Assembly (NCBI RefSeq): GCF_000222025.1
Contig: NZ_AFQO01000007.1
Span: forward strand, 248,001-312,000
Length of the DNA stretch: 64,000 nucleotides
Source of the DNA: Haemophilus haemolyticus M19501
GTDB taxonomy: Bacteria > Pseudomonadota > Gammaproteobacteria > Enterobacterales > Pasteurellaceae
Reading direction: 5' to 3'
A program made the translations under genes and the position numbers. Numbering within the stretch: the first letter of the stretch is position 1; every line of letters begins with the position of its first letter. A model generated the notes under the pieces. It was not told where the DNA came from. It made no database searches and saw only the letters and a list, made by a program, of their open reading frames with translations. Below are positions 45,086-56,400 of the stretch, one piece after another.

Positions 45086-45763
45086 TTATCTTGCGCCATA
45101 TACAACGATTGTTTTTCCATGAGCATGGATAAGATTCTGATCCTCTAACATTTTAATAATGCGTCCTACAGTTTCTCGTGAGCAACCAACCATTTGCCCT
45201 ATTTCTTGACGTGTAATTTTGATTTGCATTCCATCAGGATGTGTCATTGCGTCAGGCTGTTTAGCTAAGTTCATTAGCGTTTGAGCAATACGACCTGCCA
45301 CGTCTAAGAATGCTAAATTACTGACTTGGCGTGAAGTATTTTGTAAACGTCTTGCCAATTGCGCGGTTAAAAACATTAAGATTTCTGGGTTTGCTTGAAT
45401 TAATTGGCGATATTTTTTATAAGAAATCTCAGCAATTTCACATGTTGTTTTTGTTTTTACCCAAGCAGAGCGTTTTGAACCTTCATCAAATAATCCAGCC
45501 TCACCAAAGAATTGTCCTGCACCCAAATAAGTGAGAATCATCTCTTTACCTTCATCATCTTTTGCTGACACCATTACAGAGCCTTTAATGACATAATAAA
45601 GTGTCGTTGCATCTTCACCTGCATGAATTAAAGTCGATTTTGCGGGATATTTATGTAAATGGCAGTGAGTAAGAAACCAATCTAAAACTGGATCTCGTTG
45701 AGTTGCCTCTTCTTCTTGAGAGGAGGTGACAACTTCATCAATTTCGGTTAATTCATTTGACAT
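45086..45763 (-). CDS. crp: cAMP receptor protein CRP
   Basis: Global regulator of sugar use and, with Sxy, of competence; 225 residues. It has an N-terminal acidic extension of about 15 residues relative to E. coli, a cyclic-nucleotide domain with [20 protein letters not shown] and a C-terminal helix-turn-helix [20 protein letters not shown]. The gene overlaps yheU by 16 bases. CRP-N and CRP-S target sites occur within this same window. Confidence 0.98.
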   Translation of the reverse strand: MSNELTEIDEVVTSSQEEEATQRDPVLDWFLTHCHLHKYPAKSTLIHAGEDATTLYYVIKGSVMVSAKDDEGKEMILTYLGAGQFFGEAGLFDEGSKRSAWVKTKTTCEIAEISYKKYRQLIQANPEILMFLTAQLARRLQNTSRQVSNLAFLDVAGRIAQTLMNLAKQPDAMTHPDGMQIKITRQEIGQMVGCSRETVGRIIKMLEDQNLIHAHGKTIVVYGAR

Positions 45764-45999
45764 TCGTGCTCCTTACATTCCTGTTTCAAAAATTCCGTTT
45801 TATTTTTGATGTCAATGGATTCATGCAATTCAGACCATACAATCACCGCAATTCCATTGCGAATTTGAGTCAGTAAAAGTTGTTTTTTTTGGTTGAGTGA
45901 AAGTTCTTCTATACCGTAATCGGTTCCTTCGCGTAAAATTACGCTTTCTACGATATTATCTAATGTTTCTGCTTCTAGTTCTTGCCAAGGAATAATCAT
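45748..45999 (-). CDS. yheU: UPF0270 / YheU-family protein
   Basis: 83-residue uncharacterised protein. [19 protein letters not shown] is the YheU family start, which decides ATG 45999 over a TTG at 46020. Its end overlaps the start of crp by 16 bases, so the two are co-translated; E. coli yheU also lies a few genes from crp. Function unknown. Confidence 0.88.
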   Translation of the reverse strand: MIIPWQELEAETLDNIVESVILREGTDYGIEELSLNQKKQLLLTQIRNGIAVIVWSELHESIDIKNKTEFLKQECKEHECQMN

Positions 46000-46020
46000 A
46001 TATTTACTCGGTAAAGTCAA

Positions 46021-46677
46021 TTAGGCAAAAAGTGGCTCGATAAAACGCCATTGTTGTTCGAAAGACTGGCTTGCATTCAGACGGAAGTTAGTACGAACAT
46101 AGCGCATAAATTGTCCTTCACATAGTGTCACTAAATGCGAGGCAATTATACGTTCATCCACATTAAAGCCGCATCCTTCACGCAATTTTCGCATCTGTAA
46201 AATATTGACAAACTGCATTTCAAGACGATTAAAAAATTGTGCGACTCGAACTTGCAATTGCGCATCTTCAAACATTAATGCATGACCTGTTAGAATTCGA
46301 GTTAAGCCAGGATTTTTACGGGCAAAATCTAAGATCGTTTGTAAAATATCATGAATGCGATTCATTGTTTGGGTTTCGTTACGCATAGAAGCGGTAATAC
46401 GGCTTAATAGGGTATTTTCGATATGCTCGATTAAGGCTTCAAACATTTTTGTTTTGCTTGGAAAGTAACGATATAACGCAGCTTCAGACACCCCCACTTC
46501 TTTTGCTAGACGAGCCGTTGTCATTCGCTCCATGCCGCGTTCGGAATGAAGCATATGTATCAACACAGTAAGCACTTGTTGACGACGTTCTTTTACCGTT
46601 CTTTTTTCAATTTTGGGTGTTTCAATTTTAGGCGCAATCTCTTCCACGCCTGATAAAGATAATTGTTCTTCTACCAT
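46021..46677 (-). CDS. slmA: Nucleoid occlusion factor SlmA
   Basis: TetR-family DNA-binding protein that blocks FtsZ-ring assembly over the nucleoid, 218 residues. Helix-turn-helix is [20 protein letters not shown] (about 58-77). It follows dut by 3 bases, the conserved dut-slmA pair. Confidence 0.95.
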   Translation of the reverse strand: MVEEQLSLSGVEEIAPKIETPKIEKRTVKERRQQVLTVLIHMLHSERGMERMTTARLAKEVGVSEAALYRYFPSKTKMFEALIEHIENTLLSRITASMRNETQTMNRIHDILQTILDFARKNPGLTRILTGHALMFEDAQLQVRVAQFFNRLEMQFVNILQMRKLREGCGFNVDERIIASHLVTLCEGQFMRYVRTNFRLNASQSFEQQWRFIEPLFA

Positions 46678-46680
46678 AAA

Positions 46681-47136
46681 TTATTGTTTACCTGAATGAC
46701 CGAAACCGCCTTCACCACGTTCGGTTTGTTGAAAATCTTCTACAATATTAAATTCAGCTTGTACTACTGGCACGAAAACAAGTTGAGCAATGCGATCGCC
46801 GACTTCAATTTTGAATGGCTCATTTCCACGGTTCCACATTGATACCATTAATGGCCCTTGATAATCGGAGTCAATTAATCCCACAAGGTTTCCTAGCACA
46901 ATGCCGTGTTTATGACCAAGACCCGAGCGAGGCAAAATCACTGCCGCTAAATTTGGATCCGCAATATAAATTGATAGCCCCGTCGGAATTAATTTGGTTT
47001 CACCGGGTTGAATTTCAAAGCTTTCATCGATTAATGCACGTAAATCAAGACCTGCCGAACCTTCAGTTGCATAAGTTGGCAGAGGAAATTCATTTCCAAT
47101 GCGAGAATCTAAAATTTTTACGTCAATTTTTTTCAT
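46681..47136 (-). CDS. dut: dUTP diphosphatase
   Basis: Trimeric dUTPase, 151 residues, making dUMP and keeping uracil out of DNA. The five family motifs are visible: [36 protein letters not shown] and [10 protein letters not shown]. Located between coaBC and slmA as in E. coli. Confidence 0.97.
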
Positions 47137-47183
47137 GTAATACTCCGTTTGAAATTCATTTTTAGGTAAAAGTGCGGTTGGAA

Positions 47184-48386
47184 TTATAAGGTTTTTTGAT
47201 AGCGTTCGATGATTTCATTAACTAAATCAGTTGCAAGTTCCACTTTTGATTTTAGCGATAATTTTTTATGACCATTTTTCCAAAAAAGCTGCAAGGCATT
47301 TTCATCTGCGTTAAAAACTTGTCCGCCAGATACATCGTTGGCACAAATCATATCAAGATTTTTGCGTTCAAGTTTATCTTTTGCATAATCATCAACATTT
47401 TGGGTTTCGGCCGCAAATCCAACAGTAAAAGGACGATGTGTTTTTAAATGTCCTACATCTGAGATAATATCGGGATTTTTAATTAACTTGATAGATATTT
47501 CATCTCCAGATTTTTTGATTTTTTGGTCAGCAACTTCAGCTACTCTGTAATCAGCAACGGCCGCACAACCAATAAAAATTTGATTTTTCACCGCACTTTC
47601 AAGAGAGGCTTGCCACATTTCTTGTGCTGAGATGACATTAATTCGAGTTACATTTTTGGGTGTTGTTAAATTCACTGGCCCTGAAATCAGCGTGACGTTT
47701 GCCCCACGTTCGGCAAATGCTTCAGCAATTGCAAATCCCATTTTGCCTGAACTATGGTTAGAAATATAACGAACTGGATCGATTACCTCACGCGTTGGGC
47801 CTGCTGTAATAGCGACATTTAATCCTTGTAGATCTTGTTTTTGAGAGAAAAAGTCAGAAAGAGCGGTAAAAATTTCCTCTGGTTCTGACATACGTCCTTT
47901 CCCCATATCGCCGCAAGCTTGAAAACCACTATTCGGGCCAACAAGCTCAATTCCACGCGTTTGAAGAGCCGTTAAATTTTGTTGAGTAATGGATTGGCGA
48001 TACATCTGCTGATTCATTGCTGGGGCAAGAAAAATTGGCGCATCAGTCGCAAGACAAATTGTTGAAAGTAAGTCATTCGCCATGCCTACAGTAAGACGGG
48101 CAATAAAGTCTGCACTAGCTGGCGCAATAATAATGGCATCAGCCCATTTGGCAAGTTCAATATGACCCATTGCCAGCTCAGCTTGTGGATCAAGTAAAGA
48201 TTGTGCGACAGCATTGCCAGAAATGGCTTGAAGCGTTAAAGGAGTAACAAATTCTGCTGCAGCTGGGGTTAATACTACACGTACTTCAGCTTCTGCTTTG
48301 CGTAATAAACGAATCAACTCTATTGTTTTATAGGCCGCAATACCGCCAGTTATGCCGACTACAATATGCTTTCCGTTTAATTTCAT
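47184..48386 (-). CDS. coaBC: Bifunctional phosphopantothenoylcysteine decarboxylase/synthetase CoaBC
   Basis: Two consecutive steps of coenzyme A synthesis, 400 residues: N-terminal flavin-dependent decarboxylase CoaC ([22 protein letters not shown]; catalytic Cys in [12 protein letters not shown]) and C-terminal CTP-dependent synthetase CoaB ([20 protein letters not shown]). Upstream of dut with a 47-base gap; divergent from radC as in E. coli. Confidence 0.96.
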
Positions 48387-48461
48387 GTTTCAACCTTTGT
48401 TAGTGCTTAGCCACAATTCTGTTATTTTACTTTAATTTTATAGAATGCCCAATGCTATTTT

Positions 48462-48477
48462 TGCGATATATGTCGCA
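48462..48477 (+). promoter_or_regulatory. CRP-S (competence) site of radC
   Basis: TGCGA (48462-48466), six-base spacer, TCGCA (48473-48477), with a T-tract on the left. Centre 80 bases before radC, the same distance as at dprA. Shared intergenic region with coaBC, but the spacing points to radC. Confidence 0.85.
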
Positions 48478-48549
48478 GACTTTGTATAAGTTACTCGTAA
48501 AACAAGAAAAGAGCGGTCAAAATTTTTTCTATTTTGCGTTCAATATTTT

Positions 48550-49215
48550 ATGGAAAACAATGATGATTTAATGCCACGGGAAAAATTGCTTAAATTTGGC
48601 GTAGAAACTCTCGCTGATTATGAATTGCTGGCGATCTTTTTACGAACTGGCATAAAAGGCTGCCCAGTCATTCAGCTTTCGAAAAATGTCTTATCACATT
48701 TTGGTTCCTTGCATGCTTTACTTTCTGCGGATGAAAAAGCCTTCTGTTCTGTAAAAGGCTTAGGCATTACGCAATTTATTCAACTGCAAGCAATTACGGA
48801 AATGACCAAGCGTTATTTAAAGCAAGAGATGTTAAGTACGCCGATTATTAATGATCCTGAAACGGTAAAACTTTTTTTACTCACTGAATTGCAACATGAG
48901 GAAAGAGAAGTGTTTATGGTTTTATTTTTAGATAATCAACATCGTCTGATTAAAAAAGAGCGGTTATTTTTAGGTACAATTAATGTATCTGCTGTTTATC
49001 CTCGAGAAATTATTAAAGAAGCACTTTATTGTAATGCGGCTGCTTTAATTTTGGCGCATAATCATCCTTCAGGTATAACGGAGCCGAGTTATTCGGATCA
49101 GCTTATTACTAAAAAAATTCAGGAGTCTGCAGAATTAATGGAAATTAGAGTACTTGATCACTTAATTGTCGGAAAAACAGATTGCTATTCTTTTGCAGAG
49201 AACTTTTTATTATAA
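48550..49215 (+). CDS. radC: JAMM-domain protein RadC
   Basis: 221-residue UPF0758 protein: helix-hairpin-helix N-terminus and a C-terminal JAB1/MPN metalloprotease-like domain with AHNHPSGITEPSYSD. Long named a DNA repair gene, its biochemical role is unresolved; in Haemophilus it belongs to the competence regulon, supported here by the upstream CRP-S site. The Shine-Dalgarno sequence is weak. Confidence 0.93.
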   Translation: MENNDDLMPREKLLKFGVETLADYELLAIFLRTGIKGCPVIQLSKNVLSHFGSLHALLSADEKAFCSVKGLGITQFIQLQAITEMTKRYLKQEMLSTPIINDPETVKLFLLTELQHEEREVFMVLFLDNQHRLIKKERLFLGTINVSAVYPREIIKEALYCNAAALILAHNHPSGITEPSYSDQLITKKIQESAELMEIRVLDHLIVGKTDCYSFAENFLL

Positions 49216-49273
49216 ATTTTTATAATGTTGACCATTTTTTTACCGATTACATTCAGGAAAATCGCATTTGCAC

Positions 49274-49302
49274 TTGAGAAATGAAAACAAAGCCAGTATA
49301 AT
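49274..49302 (+). promoter_or_regulatory. rpmB-rpmG promoter
   Basis: TTGAGA (49274-49279), 17-base spacer, TATAAT (49297-49302), 127 bases before rpmB, leaving a leader of about 120 nt. Confidence 0.75.
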
Positions 49303-49320
49303 TTGCGACCTTTAATATAG

Positions 49321-49405
49321 TAAGCGGGTCGGATTAGCGCGACCTGACGAGGTAGCAAGCTGGTTTTAACTGGCTTTAAACAATCCGAACCGTAAGCTCG
49401 AGCTT
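49321..49405 (+). promoter_or_regulatory. Structured leader of rpmB-rpmG
   Basis: Outer helix GGTCGGATT (49327-49335) / AATCCG-A-ACC (49382-49391) encloses two hairpins: ACCT/AGGT (49342-49353) and AAGCTGGTT/AACTGGCTT (49356-49375). A separate palindrome TAAGCTCGAGCTTA (49392-49405) lies before the ribosome-binding site. The three-way junction suggests autogenous control, but no such mechanism for L28/L33 is known to me. Confidence 0.45.
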
Positions 49406-49428
49406 ATATTTAATTATTGGAGATTATT

Positions 49429-49665
49429 ATGTCTAGAGTTTGTCAAGTAACAGGCAAGCGTCCAGCTGTGGGTAACAACCGCTCACACGCGTTGAATGCG
49501 ACACGTCGTCGTTTTCTTCCAAACCTTCACACTCACCGTTTCTGGGTTGAAAGTGAAAACCGTTTCGTGACCTTACGTTTAACTGCGAAAGGTATGCGTA
49601 TTATCGATAAAAAAGGCATTGATACAGTGTTAGCTGAAATCCGTGCTCGTGGCGAAAAAATCTAA
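49429..49665 (+). CDS. rpmB: 50S ribosomal protein L28
   Basis: 78-residue ribosomal protein beginning [20 protein letters not shown] and rich in Arg/Lys. GGAG at 49419-49422 sets the ATG at 49429. Eleven bases before rpmG. Confidence 0.98.
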   Translation: MSRVCQVTGKRPAVGNNRSHALNATRRRFLPNLHTHRFWVESENRFVTLRLTAKGMRIIDKKGIDTVLAEIRARGEKI

Positions 49666-49676
49666 GGAGCTAAAAC

Positions 49677-49847
49677 ATGGCAGCTAAAGGCGCTCGTGAG
49701 AAAATCCGTTTAGTTTCTACAGCAGAGACTGGTCACTTCTACACAACTGATAAAAACAAACGTAATATGCCTGAAAAAATGGAAATCAAAAAATTTGATC
49801 CAGTAGTGCGTAAACACGTTATCTATAAAGAAGCAAAAATCAAATAA
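49677..49847 (+). CDS. rpmG: 50S ribosomal protein L33
   Basis: 56-residue ribosomal protein [20 protein letters not shown] ... EAKIK. It lacks the CXXC zinc pairs found in the other L33 type, as usual in this group. AAGGAG is 8 bases before the ATG. Conserved rpmB-rpmG-mutM order. Confidence 0.98.
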
Positions 49848-49860
49848 TTTTGCTGATTTG

Positions 49861-49890
49861 AAAAAAGCCCGACATTGTTCGGGTTTTTTT
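49861..49890 (+). terminator. Terminator after rpmG
   Basis: AAAAAGCCCGA / TCGGGTTTTTTT stem with loop CATTG and a seven-base T-run, 14 bases after rpmG. mutM starts 30 bases later. Confidence 0.9.
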
Positions 49891-49918
49891 GTATCCCAGA
49901 TTTATTAAGGAACAAATC

Positions 49919-50734
49919 ATGCCGGAACTTCCTGAAGTCGAAACTGCACTACGTGGTATTAGCCCTTATATTAAGAATTTTACGATTGAGAAAGTTGTCG
50001 TGCGCCAGCCTAAATTGCGCTGGGCCGTATCAGAGGAATTGATAACGCTAAAAAATGTAAAAATTGTCGATCTCACTCGTCGAGCAAAATATTTGATTAT
50101 TCACACGGAAAAAGGTTATATCATCGGGCATTTGGGCATGTCAGGTTCGGTGCGAATTGTGCCACAGGATAGCGCAATAGATAAACATGATCATATTGAT
50201 ATTGTGATGAACAATGGCAAATTATTACGCTATAACGATCCGCGTCGTTTCGGTGCATGGTTGTGGACTGCAAATTTAGATAACTTTCATCTTTTCTTAA
50301 AGCTAGGGCCTGAACCGCTTTCTGATGAATTTAATGCAGAATATTTCTTCAAAAAATCTCGTCAAAAATCAACCGCACTTAAAACCTTCTTGATGGATAA
50401 CGCTGTGGTGGTGGGTGTTGGAAATATTTATGCGAATGAAAGTTTGTTTATTTGTGGTATTCATCCACTTAAACTCGCTAAAAATTTGACCCGCAATCAA
50501 TGTATTTCCTTAGTGAACACGATTAAAGATGTTTTGAGAAAAGCCATTATTCAAGGCGGAACGACACTTAAAGATTTTTTACAGCCAGATGGTCGCCCAG
50601 GTTATTTTGCACAAGAATTATTGGTATATGGCAATAAAGATAAACCTTGTCCAAAGTGCGGTGGAAAAATTGAAAGTTTAGTTATTGGGCAGCGTAATAG
50701 CTTTTTTTGCCCGAAATGTCAGAAAATGGGCTAA
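49919..50734 (+). CDS. mutM: Formamidopyrimidine-DNA glycosylase (Fpg/MutM)
   Basis: Base-excision repair enzyme removing 8-oxoguanine and Fapy, 271 residues. The catalytic Pro2-Glu3 begin [13 protein letters not shown], fixing ATG 49919 with AAGGAACA upstream. H2TH motif around NEYANES-type VGNIYANES, and C-terminal zinc finger CPKCGG...FFCPKC. Confidence 0.97.
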   Translation: MPELPEVETALRGISPYIKNFTIEKVVVRQPKLRWAVSEELITLKNVKIVDLTRRAKYLIIHTEKGYIIGHLGMSGSVRIVPQDSAIDKHDHIDIVMNNGKLLRYNDPRRFGAWLWTANLDNFHLFLKLGPEPLSDEFNAEYFFKKSRQKSTALKTFLMDNAVVVGVGNIYANESLFICGIHPLKLAKNLTRNQCISLVNTIKDVLRKAIIQGGTTLKDFLQPDGRPGYFAQELLVYGNKDKPCPKCGGKIESLVIGQRNSFFCPKCQKMG

Positions 50735-50783
50735 AACAAATAAATTTTCAAATTGAAAAACAAGTATTAAATATAATGAAAAC

Positions 50784-50809
50784 AGCGGTCAAAATAGACC
50801 GCTATTTTT
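50784..50809. terminator. Terminator between mutM and degS
   Basis: AGCGGTC / GACCGCT with loop AAAATA then ATTTTT, between convergent genes. Confidence 0.8.
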
Positions 50810-51827
50810 AATTTACTGGGAATTCTTCAATGACAACAGGAACTTGTAAGATTTTGCCTAACCGTAAAATAGTAACAAGAACTTTTGAATTAGGTTTTGT
50901 ATTTGCGATAATTTGCATCATTTCTCGGGCTGAAATCCCCTCTTGATTATTTAATTTCAAAATCACATCGCCAACTTGAATACCTGATTTCGCAGCTGGG
51001 CTGTTCGGGCTTACGCCTGTAATCACTATGCCTTCTTCATTACTTGAACTAATATCACTTTGTACACCAAAATAACCTCGAATCACACGTCCATCACGCA
51101 TAATTTTATGTAGTACGTCATTTGCAATATCTATTGGAATGGCAAAATTTAGTCCTTCTGCGATTTCATTTGCGGTTTTACCAATACTTAGCGTGCTGAT
51201 TCCAACCAATTCCCCTGCAGAGTTAATCAAAGCACCACCTGAGTTTCCGCGGTTAATTGAAGCATCGGTTTGAATAAAATTTTGTCTGCCCACCGAATCG
51301 CCTACCGCATTACGCCCTATTGCACTAATAATACCTTGAGACACACTTTGTCCTAAATTGTAAGGATTACCGATTGCCAATACCACATCGCCTACGTGAG
51401 CTTGACGATTTGAATTTTGTGGAATAGTTGAAAGATTATTTGCACGAATTTTGAGAACAGCGAGATCAGTGAGATTATCTGAACCAACAAGGCTGGCCTC
51501 AAAAATATTTCCGTTTTGCAACGCTACTACAATTTGATCCGCATTTTGGATAACGTGTTTATTCGTCAGAATATAGCCATCTTTGCTCATAATCACGCCA
51601 GAACCTAAGTTATTCACTTGTAGTTGCTCATTATCATTAATGCTGGAAGAAAAAGAGCGGTTATAAACATTCACTACTGCTGGAGAGGCAATACGCACGG
51701 CATTTTTGAATGATACAATATCATCAGTAGTGAAGATGTTGCTGTTATTCAATCTTGGAACCGCAAACAAAATCACGCCCGCAGCAGCCAAGCCCCAAAG
51801 TGCGGAATGGAAAAGTTTTTTAAGCAT
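50808..51827 (-). CDS. degS: Envelope-stress site-1 protease DegS
   Basis: Membrane-anchored HtrA-type serine protease that cleaves anti-sigma factor RseA when its PDZ domain senses misfolded porins; 339 residues. N-terminal helix (about 5-24), catalytic triad in TNKHVI (His), DLAVLK (Asp) and NRGNSGGALI (Ser), and one C-terminal PDZ domain (about 240-330). It starts directly after the ribD stop. Confidence 0.93.
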   Translation of the reverse strand: MLKKLFHSALWGLAAAGVILFAVPRLNNSNIFTTDDIVSFKNAVRIASPAVVNVYNRSFSSSINDNEQLQVNNLGSGVIMSKDGYILTNKHVIQNADQIVVALQNGNIFEASLVGSDNLTDLAVLKIRANNLSTIPQNSNRQAHVGDVVLAIGNPYNLGQSVSQGIISAIGRNAVGDSVGRQNFIQTDASINRGNSGGALINSAGELVGISTLSIGKTANEIAEGLNFAIPIDIANDVLHKIMRDGRVIRGYFGVQSDISSSNEEGIVITGVSPNSPAAKSGIQVGDVILKLNNQEGISAREMMQIIANTKPNSKVLVTILRLGKILQVPVVIEEFPVN

Positions 51828-52946
51828 TTAGATTCCTTTCGGTGTGTAAGTTAATTTTATATCATTACCGATTTGTTCTAATTCATTGAGTTGCCATAAT
51901 GGTGCATCGGCAAGTTTAGTTAAATTCGGTAATTGGCATAGACCACGAGCATTGTCGCCAAGTAATTTTGGCGCAACGTAAATAATCAATTCATCCACTA
52001 ATTTCGCATCAATTAAACTACCCGCTAAATTTGCTCCAGCTTCTACCCAAAGCATATTTATTTGGCGTTTTCCCAGTTCTCGCATTAATTCTTTTAGTAA
52101 ATTTTCTTTTGGAAGAATAATTTGTTCGCAGAAATCAGGAAAGCCTGTTAAATCTCGTGGTTCATTAGAAACTAGCCAAACGGGAGAATGAGTTAAAAAA
52201 AGTTTATGAGTCGGCTGAATGCGATGTTGTGAATCTAAAATGACACGCACAGGCTGGCGAAGATCTTCTTTTTTATATTCTGTTTTAAGATTTTCAGGGA
52301 ATTCATCCCAGCGTACATTAAGGCTTGGATCATCTGCAAGTACTGTCGCAGAAGTGGATAAAAGTGCGGATGATTTTGCACGCATTTTTTGTACGTCTGA
52401 ACGAGCATCTGAACCCGTAATCCATTTACTTTCTCCACTTGCCATTGCAGTTCTCCCATCTAAACTCATCGCAAGTTTGAGTTGAACAAAAGGCATACCT
52501 TGACGCATTCGTTTTAAAAAGCCTTTATTTATTTTTTCCGCTTGATCGTTTAATAAATTCACCGCACTTTCGATACCAGCATCAGACAACATTTTCAAAC
52601 CTTTTCCTGCGACTTGAGGATTAGGATCTTGCATAGCAGCAATGACTTTCACTATTCCAGCCTCGATTAATCCTAATGCACAAGGCGGTGTGCGACCATA
52701 ATGAGAGCAGGGCTCTAAGGTGACGTAAGCGGTTGCTCCTTTCGCATTTTCACCCGCTTGAGCTAAGGCAACACGTTCAGCATGAGGTTGCCCCGCTTTA
52801 AAATGGAAGCCTTCCCCCACAATTTCACCATGTTTTACCAATACGCATCCCACCGATGGATTCGGTGTGGTGGTATATTGTCCTTTGGCGGCTAAATCCA
52901 AGGCTAGTTGCATAAATTTGTGATCTTGTGCGGAAAATTCGCTCAT
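51828..52946 (-). CDS. ribD: Riboflavin biosynthesis protein RibD
   Basis: Bifunctional pyrimidine deaminase/reductase, 372 residues. The N-terminal cytidine-deaminase fold has zinc motifs PHAERVAL and LEPCSHYGRTPPC; the C-terminal part (about 150-372) is a DHFR-like reductase starting FVQLKLAMSLDGRTA. Two bases downstream of nrdR, as in E. coli nrdR-ribD. Confidence 0.96.
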   Translation of the reverse strand: MSEFSAQDHKFMQLALDLAAKGQYTTTPNPSVGCVLVKHGEIVGEGFHFKAGQPHAERVALAQAGENAKGATAYVTLEPCSHYGRTPPCALGLIEAGIVKVIAAMQDPNPQVAGKGLKMLSDAGIESAVNLLNDQAEKINKGFLKRMRQGMPFVQLKLAMSLDGRTAMASGESKWITGSDARSDVQKMRAKSSALLSTSATVLADDPSLNVRWDEFPENLKTEYKKEDLRQPVRVILDSQHRIQPTHKLFLTHSPVWLVSNEPRDLTGFPDFCEQIILPKENLLKELMRELGKRQINMLWVEAGANLAGSLIDAKLVDELIIYVAPKLLGDNARGLCQLPNLTKLADAPLWQLNELEQIGNDIKLTYTPKGI

Positions 52947-52948
52947 GA

Positions 52949-53398
52949 TTAATCCTTTAGGTTCTCAATTTCTTTGGTGAATTGATTAATGTTATCAAAA
53001 CTCAAATAGACCGATGCAAAACGAATATAAGCCACTTTATCGAGTTCTTTTAACTCATTCATCGCAAGTTTTCCAACCAGTTTACTTGGTACTTCACGTT
53101 CACCCGTCGCACGTAATTGAAAAATTATATGGTTAATTGCTTGTTCAACATCATCCGCACTTACAGGGCGTTTTTCCAACGCATGCTGAATACCACTGCG
53201 TAATTTATCTTCATTGAACGGCTCTCGAGTGCCGTCAGTTTTAATAATTTTTGGTACGATTAATTCGGCTGTTTCAAAGGTGGTAAAACGCTCATGACAA
53301 TGGCCGCACTCACGGCGGCGGCGAACCTGATAGCCATCCGATACCAAACGGCTATCAATTACCTTGGTTTCTTCTGTAAAACAAAATGGACAGCGCAT
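52949..53398 (-). CDS. nrdR: Transcriptional repressor NrdR
   Basis: Nucleotide-sensing repressor of ribonucleotide reductase genes, 149 residues: N-terminal zinc ribbon (CPFC ... CGHC) and an ATP-cone domain ([19 protein letters not shown]). ATG 53398 is 8 bases after GGAG; a TTG two codons upstream sits too close to it. Confidence 0.96.
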   Translation of the reverse strand: MRCPFCFTEETKVIDSRLVSDGYQVRRRRECGHCHERFTTFETAELIVPKIIKTDGTREPFNEDKLRSGIQHALEKRPVSADDVEQAINHIIFQLRATGEREVPSKLVGKLAMNELKELDKVAYIRFASVYLSFDNINQFTKEIENLKD

Positions 53399-53461
53399 AG
53401 ACAATTCTCCGTAAAAAAGGGCACTTATCTTAGCAAAAAATCGGTTCTTTGACGATTAGCT

Positions 53462-56400
53462 TTATGCCTTTCTTGTCTTCTTTTGTACGAATAATAAGCC
53501 AAACCAATCTTTTGTTTGTTTTAATAATTTTTTAATATTTTCAGGTTGTTCAAATCTTGAGGTCTGCGCCAATATGCGTGACCAATATGGATCTACTTGA
53601 GCGCCGTAATTGCTGTTTTCGCCCAGTTCCTGAAGTTTTGTAGAAATATTGTCAAAATCTACCGCACTTTCATCATTCACAATAAAATCATTAATATTTC
53701 TTATGGTTGGCACTAATTGTATTTCTATTTGGCTTTGTAAATAATCTTTTACGTAAGTTTGTAATTGAGCGAGAGCGGTTTTACGCTCAATAGGCGGTAA
53801 TTCGATAACTTGATCTTGTGTAATTAATTTTGGTGGTACCGCATTTTCTTGTGTGACACATTGAATCAAATAATAAATCCAAGGACGGATGCAATAGCGA
53901 TCTTTGTATTTCGCAAAATGCCACTGAATCACCTGTGAATCATCGCCAAATAAAGGCTCCATATAACCAAATAGACGGATTTTTTGATTTTCATTTTGCC
54001 AATCTACGGAGAGATTGAAATCGACGGAAGCATGTTTAGCTTCGTCAAGATCCGCTATTTTCTTTTTAAATTCAAGAACATTGTCGCGAATATTTTCAGC
54101 ATAAACCTTTCCAAACTCGGCGCGAGGTAACACGCCTTTTACTTCTGCTTGTCTAAAATAATCAGCAAAATTTTGTTCATCAAGGTAGATTAAGTCATTA
54201 TTGAGCGCGTAATTATCTAACCCACTTAAGGTAAAGTTTTCACTGTCGGCAATACGATCATCTTCATCTCGGAAATAGACACCGAGTTTTTTTTCAAAGA
54301 AAAATTTCACTGGGTTTTCCACAAAGCTGACTAAACGATCCAGTTCAATTTCTTCGATTTTTTCTGGGTTTTCTGTCATGGTGACGGCAAATTCTGAATT
54401 GCTAGCACTCGCGTCAAATTGCGCTATTGGCAACCATTTTGTCGCAAATGAGCGGGTAAATTTCTCGTTATATTTGAAATTATCTGGGCTAAATGCGGTC
54501 ATTGGATGCTCAATCACCGTAAGAGTATGTTCGGTTTGCCCTTGATTAATATAATCTAGGAGTTGGCTTACTAATACAGAAGGTTCTTTCGGTTGATTAT
54601 CTGTAATGGAACGGCCAACATAGCTGATATAGCAATAATCACGTGCTGCCAATAAGGCTTCTAAGAACAAATAGCGATCATCATCACGGCGGACACGATC
54701 ACCTTTTTGATGATGATATTGCATTAAATCAAAACTGTTTGGTGTTTGTGTTCTAGGGTAATCCGCATCATTCATACCAAGCAAACAAACTACTTTGAAT
54801 GGCACAGAACGCATTGGTAATAAGGTGCAGAAGTTTACTTTCCCTGCAAGGAATTTGAGGCTATTTGGTGAATCTTCTAATTTCATTGTGATGACATCAG
54901 CAATCACTTCTGCTTGTAATTCTTCATTAAAATGGAGCGTTTTTAGATGCTCAGCTAATTCATTAATTTTCTCTTGAATATAGAAAATCGTGTCGCTTGT
55001 GTCTTCATTTTGCACGAAGAAATCCGATAAAAGTGCGGTTAAAATCTCTTGCCATTTTTCGATGGAATGTGCTTGTTGCAGCGTTTCATGCAGCGCGGAA
55101 AGTGCGGTGAAAAAGTGAGATAAATTTCCAGCAAGTTCACCCTTTAAGCCATAGCTGCTGTTTAACCCCAGACTATCTTGCCAAATGCCGTGTTCTTCAC
55201 GCATTGCATAACCTAACATCATTCGTTCTAATCCAGCCTGCCAAGAATTGAAATTGATACCATCTTGATTTTTTTGCAAACCGAAACGAATGCCTGAATC
55301 CGCCACCCACTCTCGCACTAATGGTAAATCAGCAAGAGAAATATTAAATCGTTCTCGCATCGCAGGAATATCCAACAATGCTAAGACATCTTCTGCACTA
55401 AAATTACTTTCTTTTAAGCGTAATAAAGTTAAGTAACTTGAGACCAACACATCGTTTTCTGAAAGTTTATTATCTGAAAGTGAAAATGGAATTTGTGGCG
55501 CATCCCCATTTTTTTGCCCGAAAACTGCCTGAATATAAGGTGTGTATTGGTTAATATCTGCCACCATAACAACCACATCTTTTGGCGTAAGGTTAGGATC
55601 TTGATTGAATAAATCCAGTAAATAATCGTGCAATACTTCCACTTCCCGCATAGCACTGTGGCAAGAATGTAGGGTTAAAGTGCGGTCATTTTTTGCGATA
55701 TTTAGCGGTTTATTTTCTAAATGCAGAATTTGAGACTGCAATTGTCCAAGTAAACTGTTCGATTCAATTTCTTGATAGGCATTGACGGGATAAGTTGGAA
55801 TATATTCTTCATCTCTCACCAATGTATAGATAAAATCTCGCCCCATCTTTCCCCAAGCCGCCAGTAACGGATTACCTACTTGAAGGTTTTCTTTTTGGTA
55901 AGTGACATCAAACTGAGCGTTTTCTAGTTGAGAAAGTTGATCCTCGGAAAAGAGCGGTTGATTTTCATCTTGTTTATTGAATTGATAACGCTTGCGAGAA
56001 CGCAAATAATCGAGGCGTAAATCGCTAATATCTCCCCAATACTCTTGGCATGGATTATTAAAAAATAAATGAATATCCACTTCTGATGACATCGCTTGCA
56101 AAATATTGAGATAAGCAGTTGGGAGCGCAGGAATACCAAAAATAAATATGCGTGAAGGTAATTTTTTCGGTGCTTTTTTATCGGCAAGCAAGGCTAAGAA
56201 CTGATTATGCAAAGCCGCTCGATGGGTAGCATCACCCACATCTGATTTAATATCGACGACCAATGCACGCCATAACTCACCTTGCCATTTTGTATTGCCT
56301 TGAATTTGCTCAAACAACGTATTGTTGAGGTTAGGTTGCTGTTTTTGTATTTGAGCGGTGATTTGTTCATCTTCGCCTTTTTCCCAAGCAAAAATCCATT

